The position numbers and the translations under genes are program-made. Shown in pieces: positions 6,503-11,989 of a stretch of 11,989 bases of DNA (position 1 is the stretch's first letter; each line of letters opens with the position of its first letter). Where the stretch lies: contig JAGGAG010000074.1 in the NCBI GenBank assembly GCA_017889745.1, positions 1 through 11,989 of the forward strand, given 5' to 3'. Source of the stretch: Gemmatimonadota bacterium. GTDB lineage: Bacteria; Gemmatimonadota; Gemmatimonadetes; Gemmatimonadales; GWC2-71-9. The notes under the pieces are model-generated. The model did not search any database. It worked only from the letters and a program-made list of their open reading frames with translations, and was not told the DNA's origin.

Positions 6503-7113
6503 ACGACGACGAACTGCGGAAGGCCTGGCAGGCCCGGCACCCAGGTACGTCGGCCGAGCCCTCGCCAGAGGAACTGCAGCGGCTTGTCGCCCGCGAAGGC
6601 ACCGACGACGAGCGCCTGGAGATCCTCGACCGGGCGCTGTCCAGCTCACGCGGCTCCCGCGATCTCGAGTTGCTTCGGGCGATCTCACAAGCAGGGCGCC
6701 TGGACCAGCCCCGACGCTGGTGGCGCTCGACCGCCCCGCTGGCCCTTGCCGCCTCGGTGCTGCTGGTAACCGTCGGCGTGCTGCTGCGCCGCGATGTCGC
6801 CCGGGAGGAGACGCGCGCGACGCCGGCCGATGGTTCTCCGGTGCTGGTCGCGCCGGCGACCGACGCGCACGTCACCGATCCGGTCAACTTCGTCTGGCAG
6901 GCGGTGCCGGGTGCGCGAAGCTACCGCGTCGAGTTGCTGAGCGACGCCGGCACGCTGGTCACCTCCATCGAGACGCCCGACACCACCGCCCGGTCTGCGC
7001 TCGCCGGGGTGGCTCGCGCCGACTCGAGCTATCGCTGGGTGGTGGTAGCCTTGCTGCCCGAGGGTGTCGAAGTCGCGTCCCGGCCACGGCGGGTCACCCT
7101 CAAGGCACCATAG
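6499..7113 (+). CDS. Single-pass membrane anti-sigma-like protein without zinc ligands
   Basis: A 204-residue protein translated from an ATG that overlaps the sigma stop, with GGAGGG six bases upstream. The N-terminal cytoplasmic part (1-77) contains PSPEELQRLVAREG and a helix LDRALSSSRGSRDLELLRAI. That pattern lines up with zinc-finger anti-sigma domains, except that the H-x3-C-x2-C positions are R45, S49 and G52, and the protein has no cysteine at all. A membrane segment at about 79-96 follows the basic PRRWWR. The periplasmic part (about 113-202) looks like a fibronectin-III-like beta sandwich (VNFVWQAVPGARSYRVELL ... SYRWVVVAL). It probably holds the sigma factor at the membrane. The last 85 bp overlap the 3' end of the convergent TPR-CHAT gene. 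Position and topology carry the anti-sigma call; binding is not shown. Confidence 0.75.
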   Translation: MNDDELRKAWQARHPGTSAEPSPEELQRLVAREGTDDERLEILDRALSSSRGSRDLELLRAISQAGRLDQPRRWWRSTAPLALAASVLLVTVGVLLRRDVAREETRATPADGSPVLVAPATDAHVTDPVNFVWQAVPGARSYRVELLSDAGTLVTSIETPDTTARSALAGVARADSSYRWVVVALLPEGVEVASRPRRVTLKAP

Positions 7114-9959
7114 GCCAACGCCGCCAGCGCAACCAGCAGTAGAGGTATCAGCCGCGGCCAGGGAACGCCCGGCGCCGGTGTCCGCAGTGCGATTCGGGTA
7201 TGCGGATCCCCCAGCAGCGTGAAGCTTGCCCATGCTCCCGCGGGAACACCTGCGCGCATCAACTCGAGCTTGGCGGTCCGCAGCGCATCGCCGAGCGGCT
7301 GTCCTCCAGCGACATGGCGATAGAACCGCTCCATGAAGTCCGCCGTGCGTTCGTCCGCGACCAGCCAGCCCGAAGCGAGCACCGCCCGCGCACCCGCCTC
7401 CATGGCTGGCGCGGCCAGTCCGTCCACGCCTTCACCGCCGGTCACCAGGCCCCGCGCCGTACGGCAGCCGGAGAGCACCAGGAGATCGGCCACGAGCTCC
7501 AGCGCCGAGATCTCGGCGGGGCTCACGAATCCGTCTTCGCCGTCACCCGCGGCGAGGGCGAGGGCGCTGCCTCCCGGCGATCGTTCGTCCACCAGCGCGT
7601 GGGTCGCGAGATGCACCACGCGAAACTCCCGGAGCGGCGCCTGCTTGAGCGCGGCCTCGCTCGCCTCGTCCCGGAGGCGCACGGCGGCACGGTCGGCATA
7701 GCGTGCCACGGCGCGCGCTTCCCTGGCCGAAGCCCGGAGCCGCGGCAGGCCACCCACCCGGTCGAACGCGGTTCGAAACACCTGAGCCGCCGACCCGGGC
7801 TCGACCTCCTCAGCGAACTGCGGATCCCCGAAGGCGAGCATGGTGACAGCACCCGCGATCCGGTGCCGTTGCCAGAGGCGCGCGATCACCGAGGCCGAGG
7901 GGGAGTAACTGATGCTGAAGCGCTCCAGTAACACCCCGTCTCCAGTGCGCAGTGCCTCGAACGGCAGTCCGTGCAACTCGAGATCAGGCACGATGACCAG
8001 CCGGGTGGCCGTCGCGGGAATGGTGGCGAGAACAGGCGCCACCAGCTCCTCCCCCAGGGAGCGAGCGAGCGAATCGGCGCCGGCTCCGGCCTCCAGCAGC
8101 CCGATGAAGCGCCGCACCTGTCGACCGAGTTCGGGGGAAGGCGGGAGCACGACCACCCGGAGGCCGCTTCGGGTCATGACGAATACGGCGGTGGGCGACC
8201 GGGCACTGCCTCGCACGAACTCGATGATGACCGTGTTGTCGTCGGGAATCGCCTGCGCGACCTCGCGATAGCCGAGCACCGTCGCTGAGGCTCGGCGCAC
8301 GTCTGCGGGCGCGGCCGCCATCCCCTCTGCCACGACCAGCCGGTCGAGCAGGTGACGCGCGCGCCTGCGCTCCGCCAGGTCGAACGCAGGCTCGATCCGC
8401 CCGGCTTGCACGAGGCCGGTCACCACATTGGCCACGGCGAACGACGGATCTTCGAAACGCCGGAGATCGAACGCGGTCTGCCGCAGTCGCTGGTCGTCGA
8501 GACCGGCCCGCCACCGGTCCAGCTCGTCGGCCGCCCCAACAGCCGTGGCCGTTGCGCGGTCGACCTCGTTCAGCTGCAGCTCGGCGAGGGCGAGTTGCGT
8601 CAGCGTGTAGTGCCGGAACGACGCCTCATCGGCGGGAATCTGCGACGCGACCCGGCGAAGCAGGGAACTCGCGGCCCCCGGGTTTCCTTCCCGCAGCGCC
8701 AGGATGCCCTGGTCCTGCTGCACCGAGAGCGCGAGCGCAGCGGCGCCAAGCCTCCGCGCCTGGGCCAGTGCACTGTCCAGGTGGCTCCTCGCACTGGCCC
8801 ACTCGCCCGCGTCCATCGCGACGAATGCCAGTTCCCGCTCGGCATAGACTGGCCAGTGCCAGCCGAATCGGCCCGCGCCATCGGCGAACCGTTGTGCGGC
8901 GGCGCGGGCGGCGGCGGTGTCTCCGACCACGCGGGCTCGCTGCACCTCCACGTTCGCCGTGGCCATGATGCCGTTGGCGTCCCCCGCCTGCCGGAACAGC
9001 GATTCGGCCTGCGCCGCGTGCGTGGCCACGCCGTCAAACTCGCCGGTTGCCAAACCGAGCATCGCGAGAATCTCATGTCCCCAGGCAACCGGCGACATGT
9101 TTCCCGACGCCTCGCCCTCGGCCAGGGCTTGCGTCAGCAGTGCACGGCTCTCGCCATACGAGCCGAGGTCGAGCAGGGCGTAGCCGTGCCACTGCAGCGT
9201 CGCGGCCAGTCCCGCCCGGTCACGGGCGCGTCGCTGAAGTGCTGCGGCCCGGCCGAACAGCACGATCGAGGAGTCGACGTTGCCGGCGTTGCCAATGGCC
9301 CCCGCGGCAACGAACAGGCAACGGCCCTCGCCGCGCAGGCTGCCGGCGGCGCGCGCGGCCCGTGATCCCTTCAGCGCGAGTGCCAGCGCGGCCGCCAGGT
9401 CGCGCGACGTCGTGAGTTGTGCCCGCACACAGGTTGCCAGGGCGCGCAGCGCCATCGCGTCGGCTGGCAGGAGGGCCTCTGCCCGGGCCAGCGCCGGCCA
9501 AGCCGTGGCCGGTCCACGGAGCCTCGCCGCGGCCACCGTCTGTAGCAGCAGTACCTCGGCCTCCATCACCGGGGCCCGCGCGGCGCGTGCCACGGCGAGG
9601 GCATCGCTCAGCAAGGTGTCGGCGCGCGCGACCTGCCCGCGCGTCAGTGCACTTTGCGCCAGCCCGAGACGGGAATAGGCGGCGGCGGACCCCGCCGGAC
9701 TGGCGTCCCGGAGCGACCGGAAGCGGGCGTCGGCGTCGCGGTAGTCATAGGTGTAGAAGGCGAGGTAGGCGAGGCCAAGCTGGGCTGCGCCGTCGGTTGA
9801 TCCGGGGAGCTGGGCCTGGAAGCGCCTCCGGACCTGGTCAACGGAATCCCCCTCGACTGCGGCCAGTGCCGCGGCCGCGGCCGCGCGGAGGGGGTCCGCA
9901 GGGGGTGGGGCGTCATCGAAGCGCGCGAGCCCCACCAGCCGAAGGGCAACGGTGCGCAT
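7029..9959 (-). CDS. TPR-CHAT protease-like protein with C-terminal membrane anchor
   Basis: A 976-residue protein. Residues about 25-540 are Ala/Leu/Arg-rich helical repeats of TPR type (for example AAYSRLGLAQSALTRGQVARAD near 93-114). The CHAT domain spans about 565-925: PDLELHGLPFEAL at 658-670, catalytic His H787 in VVHLATHA, catalytic Cys C832 in VLSGCRTA, then GGEGVDGLA and the closing SFTLLGDPHTRIAL. CHAT domains are caspase/separase-like cysteine peptidases, and both catalytic residues are present. A hydrophobic segment at about 936-951 is followed by RVTRRGR and a short polar tail, so the protein is membrane-anchored at its C-terminus. No N-terminal signal peptide is visible. The ATG at 9959 is the first ATG or GTG after the in-frame stop at 10041-10043 and has no well-placed Shine-Dalgarno sequence. 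The gene converges with the sigma/anti-sigma pair and overlaps the latter by 85 bp. Confidence 0.9.
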   Translation of the reverse strand: MRTVALRLVGLARFDDAPPPADPLRAAAAAALAAVEGDSVDQVRRRFQAQLPGSTDGAAQLGLAYLAFYTYDYRDADARFRSLRDASPAGSAAAYSRLGLAQSALTRGQVARADTLLSDALAVARAARAPVMEAEVLLLQTVAAARLRGPATAWPALARAEALLPADAMALRALATCVRAQLTTSRDLAAALALALKGSRAARAAGSLRGEGRCLFVAAGAIGNAGNVDSSIVLFGRAAALQRRARDRAGLAATLQWHGYALLDLGSYGESRALLTQALAEGEASGNMSPVAWGHEILAMLGLATGEFDGVATHAAQAESLFRQAGDANGIMATANVEVQRARVVGDTAAARAAAQRFADGAGRFGWHWPVYAERELAFVAMDAGEWASARSHLDSALAQARRLGAAALALSVQQDQGILALREGNPGAASSLLRRVASQIPADEASFRHYTLTQLALAELQLNEVDRATATAVGAADELDRWRAGLDDQRLRQTAFDLRRFEDPSFAVANVVTGLVQAGRIEPAFDLAERRRARHLLDRLVVAEGMAAAPADVRRASATVLGYREVAQAIPDDNTVIIEFVRGSARSPTAVFVMTRSGLRVVVLPPSPELGRQVRRFIGLLEAGAGADSLARSLGEELVAPVLATIPATATRLVIVPDLELHGLPFEALRTGDGVLLERFSISYSPSASVIARLWQRHRIAGAVTMLAFGDPQFAEEVEPGSAAQVFRTAFDRVGGLPRLRASAREARAVARYADRAAVRLRDEASEAALKQAPLREFRVVHLATHALVDERSPGGSALALAAGDGEDGFVSPAEISALELVADLLVLSGCRTARGLVTGGEGVDGLAAPAMEAGARAVLASGWLVADERTADFMERFYRHVAGGQPLGDALRTAKLELMRAGVPAGAWASFTLLGDPHTRIALRTPAPGVPWPRLIPLLLVALAALAYGALRVTRRGRDATSTPSGSKATTTQR

Positions 9960-9976
9960 CGGGCGGGTGTACGGCT
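9960..9976 (-). promoter_or_regulatory. Possible start-site motif of the TPR-CHAT gene, shared with the sigma gene
   Basis: Immediately before the CHAT ATG the minus strand reads CCGTACACCCGCCCG. The sigma gene has CCGTACACTCCCCCC in exactly the same position before its ATG: 12 of 15 bases match with no gap. If TACAC is the -10 here too, this mRNA would also be leaderless. No good -35 is present at 17-18 bp. GAGGAG lies 15 bases from the ATG, too far to be a normal ribosome site. Confidence 0.3.
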
Positions 9977-10054
9977 CCTCGGCGCGTCGCGCCAGCGATC
10001 CAGCCCGTGCGCGATGCGGGACGGCCCGGGCCCGTTTAGCTTATTTCAGGCTCG

Positions 10055-10127
10055 GGGGGCGTAGCTCAATTGGTAGAGCAAGGGACTTTTAATCCCTAGG
10101 TTGTGGGTTCGAGTCCCACCGCCCTCA
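10055..10127 (+). tRNA. tRNA-Lys (anticodon UUU)
   Basis: A complete 73-base cloverleaf. The acceptor stem GGGGGCG (10055-10061) pairs with CGCCCTC (10120-10126) with one G-U pair, and A10127 is the discriminator base. The D arm is GCTC/GAGC (10064-10079). The anticodon stem is AGGGA/TCCCT with loop CTTTTAA, so the anticodon is TTT at 10088-10090. The T arm is GTGGG/CCCAC with loop TTCGAGT. The CCA end is not encoded. A TAGCTTATTT stretch (10037-10046) just upstream may hold its -10 box. The 95-bp gap back to the CHAT ATG must serve both genes. Confidence 0.97.
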
Positions 10128-10151
10128 TGAAGCACCCAGTCTCGGGCCCGC

Positions 10152-10172
10152 TCACGGCTTACCGCTCACGCA
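10152..10172. repeat. Heptamer repeat downstream of tRNA-Lys
   Basis: Three 7-bp units, TCACGGC, TTACCGC and TCACGCA, belong to the same TCACCGC family as the repeat at 2031-2065 in the biotin operon. They lie in the 112-bp gap between tRNA-Lys and the SurA-like gene. The rest of that gap shows no gene; a weak TACTCT (10218-10223) could be a -10 for the next gene. Confidence 0.55.
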
Positions 10173-10239
10173 GTTCCCTTCGCCAGTGGTTCTTCCGCTG
10201 TCGCCTTCCGGACCGCATACTCTGGTGAGCCCCCTTACC

Positions 10240-11226
10240 ATGGTTTCCATGAACATCCTGTCCGAGCGCCCGGTCTTCGCCGTCGACGGCGAGGTCTTTC
10301 ATTGGGGCGACGTCGTGCGGCACGCACGGTCCAGCGGACGCTGGGACGAGCTGGAGGCCCTGGCCTGCCAGGGCCTGGCCTGCGAGGCGCATTTCGAGAC
10401 CATCGAAGAGGAGGGCGCCGAGGAGGCCATCGACGAGGCGGCGGCGGAGTTTCGCTACGAGCGCGAACTCATCACCGCGGAGGAAATGGAAGCCTGGCTC
10501 GAGGCCCGGGGCCTCACCCCCGAGGAGTGGATGGGCTACATCCGCCGCACCGTCCTCCGCCAGCTCTGGGCCGACGACCTCGACGACATCGCGGCGGAGC
10601 ATCCCGTCGGCGACGGGCAAGTAGAGGAGGCCCTTCGCATCGACCTGCTCTGCTCCGGGACCCAGCGCATTCTCGCCGAGGAACTCGCGGTCGAGGCCGC
10701 CGCCGCCGCCGCCCGCGGCGAGGCCAGCCCCGCGGGGCCGCCAGCCGATCGCGAAGGTCGCCTCGCTGCGCTGCGCGAGCAGGCCGGGCGATTCCGCCAG
10801 GATGCCATGGCGCCCGAGACACTCGCCCGCGAGATCGCGTCCAACCAGATGGAGTGGATGCGGGTCGACTGCCGGGCCATCGCGTTCGCCGGGGAGGGTC
10901 CGGCGCGCGAGGCCGCCCTCTGCCTGCGCGAGGACGGGCTCGAAATCGAGGAGGTGGCGGGCGAGGCGGACGTGCCGATCCGGGAGGTGGCGTTGTACCT
11001 CGACCAGCTCGATCCGGAGCAGCATTCCCGCTTCCTCGGCGCCGCCGTGGACGACGTCATCGGCCCGATGCCGGTGGACGATGGCTTCACCGTGTACCAG
11101 GTGGTGGCCAAGGTGATGCCGTCCATCGAGGATCCCGAGATCGCGCGGCGGGCGGAGAAGGGGGTGCTGACACGGCTCCTCGCCGCCGAGGTGAACCGGA
11201 GGGTGCGCTGGCATGCGGACTTCTAG
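10240..11226 (+). CDS. SurA/PpiC-like protein of a peptide maturation/export locus
   Basis: A 328-residue, acidic, Ala/Glu-rich protein with no signal peptide, hence cytoplasmic. The N-terminus (FAVDGEVFHWGDVV, about 13-26) resembles the start of SurA-type chaperone domains. Helices fill most of the middle. The C-terminus (about 270-326: DDVIGPMPVDDGFTVYQVVAKVMPS, then EVNRRVRWH) matches the last strands and helix of a parvulin-type PPIase, but a full catalytic parvulin domain is not evident. Such PpiC-related proteins are known next to cNMP-domain C39-peptidase ABC exporters, where they are thought to handle the precursor peptide. I chose the ATG at 10240, with GGTGAG ten bases upstream; the ATG at 10249 is possible. 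It overlaps the next gene by 14 bp, so the two are co-translated. Confidence 0.7.
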   Translation: MVSMNILSERPVFAVDGEVFHWGDVVRHARSSGRWDELEALACQGLACEAHFETIEEEGAEEAIDEAAAEFRYERELITAEEMEAWLEARGLTPEEWMGYIRRTVLRQLWADDLDDIAAEHPVGDGQVEEALRIDLLCSGTQRILAEELAVEAAAAAARGEASPAGPPADREGRLAALREQAGRFRQDAMAPETLAREIASNQMEWMRVDCRAIAFAGEGPAREAALCLREDGLEIEEVAGEADVPIREVALYLDQLDPEQHSRFLGAAVDDVIGPMPVDDGFTVYQVVAKVMPSIEDPEIARRAEKGVLTRLLAAEVNRRVRWHADF

Positions 11227-11989
11227 TCGCAGCGGCGGGGTCGAGGCGGCCGACCTCGTTCTCCAGGGGATCCCGGTTCTTTCGTACCTCCCCGCCGACG
11301 TGCGCGACCTCGTGGTCGGGAGCTTCGTCCCAGCCACTTTCGGCTTCGGCCAGGTCATGGTGCGAGAGGGTGACCCCGCCGATGCGCTCTATGTGCTCGT
11401 TTCGGGCCGCGCCCGCATGGTCAAGCGCGGCGACAACGGCGATGAGATCTCGCTCGGCACCCTGCGCCCCAGCGACACCTTCGGCGAAGGCGGCTTCGTC
11501 GATCGCGGCGTCCATCCCGCCACGGTGCGCGCCAGTGGGGAAGTGGAGGTGCTGCGGCTCGACCGCTCCGTGTTCGACGCGCTGCTCCGCCGGCGACCCG
11601 AGGTCCGCGAATTCTTCGACCTCCAGGCCCGCCACCGTCATCTCCAGCACTTCTTCCGTCAGTTCACCGATCTCGCGAAGCTTCCGCCCGAGGCGCTCGG
11701 CGCGCTGCTCCGCGAACTCGAGCCCGTCGAGGTGGAAAAGGGCGAGGTGCTCTTCTCCGAGGGCGACCCCCCCGGCCCGATGTACATCATCGAGGAGGGC
11801 CGCTGCCGCGTGCACATCGGCATCGGCGCCCGCCGGCGCAACGTGGCGTTCCTGCGGCGCGGCGAGTTCTGCGGCGAGCGGTCGGTGTTCAAGGGGGAAC
11901 CGCGGGAGTCGTCCGTCGAGGCGGTGACACCCTGCCGCCTGCTCCGGCTCACCCCGGAGGGCTACCAGTCGCTCATCGGGAAGCATCCA
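11213..11989 (+). CDS. Tandem cyclic-nucleotide-binding domains, probable N-terminus of a C39-peptidase ABC exporter (cut by right edge)
   Basis: The visible 259 residues hold two cNMP-binding (CRP-like) domains. Domain 1 (about 21-135) has VREGDPADALYVLVSGRARMV and the cassette FGEGGFVDRGVHPATV. Domain 2 (about 150-259) has FSEGDPPGPMYIIEEGRCRV and the cassette CGERSVFKGEPRESSV. The Arg that binds the cyclic phosphate in CRP-type domains is H101 in domain 1 but is kept as R231 in domain 2. From family knowledge, this layout after a SurA-like gene usually leads into a C39 peptidase, membrane domain and ATPase, as in HetC-type exporters that cut and export leader peptides. Those parts lie outside the window. 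It could instead be a stand-alone cNMP sensor. The ATG at 11213 has GGAGGG nine bases upstream and overlaps the previous gene by 14 bp. Confidence 0.8.
   Translation, partial: MRTSSRSGGVEAADLVLQGIPVLSYLPADVRDLVVGSFVPATFGFGQVMVREGDPADALYVLVSGRARMVKRGDNGDEISLGTLRPSDTFGEGGFVDRGVHPATVRASGEVEVLRLDRSVFDALLRRRPEVREFFDLQARHRHLQHFFRQFTDLAKLPPEALGALLRELEPVEVEKGEVLFSEGDPPGPMYIIEEGRCRVHIGIGARRRNVAFLRRGEFCGERSVFKGEPRESSVEAVTPCRLLRLTPEGYQSLIGKHP

Noticed and set aside
9868..9890. GCC/GCG-rich tract near the start of the CHAT gene as a separate repeat element
   Set aside because: It simply encodes the Ala run at residues 26-33 of the TPR-CHAT protein.
10055..10127. tRNA-Lys as an integration site with an att repeat
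   Set aside because: I saw no second copy of the tRNA 3' end and no integrase in the window. The possibility is kept only as a check beyond the right edge.
10159..11358. 399-codon minus-strand frame opposite the SurA-like gene
   Set aside because: Antisense shadow with no domain pattern; it runs across two plus-strand genes.
10302..11927. 541-codon plus-strand frame over the SurA-like and cNMP genes
   Set aside because: Arg/Gly-rich translation in another frame. The two overlapping genes at 10240 and 11213 have domain content and ribosome sites.

Overview
The window is about two-thirds G+C and densely coded. It looks like part of a bacterial chromosome from a high-GC lineage that uses many ECF sigma factors and CHAT proteins. 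The combination of a cysteine-less anti-sigma-like partner, TPR-CHAT protein, secreted lipoproteins and heptamer-phased intergenic repeats fits Gemmatimonadota or a neighbouring phylum best. That assignment is inference; no rRNA or marker gene is present.

Layout. (1) 1-3042, minus strand: a biotin operon in the order bioB-bioA-bioD. bioA and bioD overlap by ATGA, and bioD is cut by the left edge. (2) 3138-5793, minus strand: three exported-protein genes upstream of bioB. They are a small protein with a signal peptide and two lipoproteins built on the same cysteine-rich InlB-B-like module (one copy and two copies). (3) 5957-7113, plus strand: an ECF sigma factor overlapping by ATGA a single-pass membrane protein that looks like an anti-sigma factor whose zinc ligands are gone. 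(4) 7029-9959, minus strand: a 976-residue TPR-CHAT (caspase/separase-like) protein with an intact His/Cys pair and a C-terminal membrane anchor. It converges on the anti-sigma gene and overlaps it by 85 bp. (5) 10055-10127, plus strand: tRNA-Lys(UUU). (6) 10240-11989, plus strand: a SurA/PpiC-like protein overlapping a gene that begins with two cyclic-nucleotide-binding domains. This is the usual start of a cNMP-domain C39-peptidase ABC exporter of the HetC/peptide-maturation type.

How the parts work together. The biotin genes cover three of the last steps of biotin synthesis: KAPA to DAPA by BioA, DAPA to dethiobiotin by BioD, dethiobiotin to biotin by BioB. The sigma/anti-sigma/TPR-CHAT cluster is the most interesting part. 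A protease next to a sigma factor and its membrane partner recalls type III-E CRISPR systems, where TPR-CHAT cleaves a protein that restrains a sigma factor, but here there is no CRISPR component. The sigma gene has a promoter placed so that its mRNA would be leaderless, and the CHAT gene carries nearly the same sequence just before its ATG. The right-hand pair probably starts a peptide-export locus that continues beyond the window.

The intergenic gaps are all short (under 170 bp). Four of them hold 7-bp-phased short repeats.
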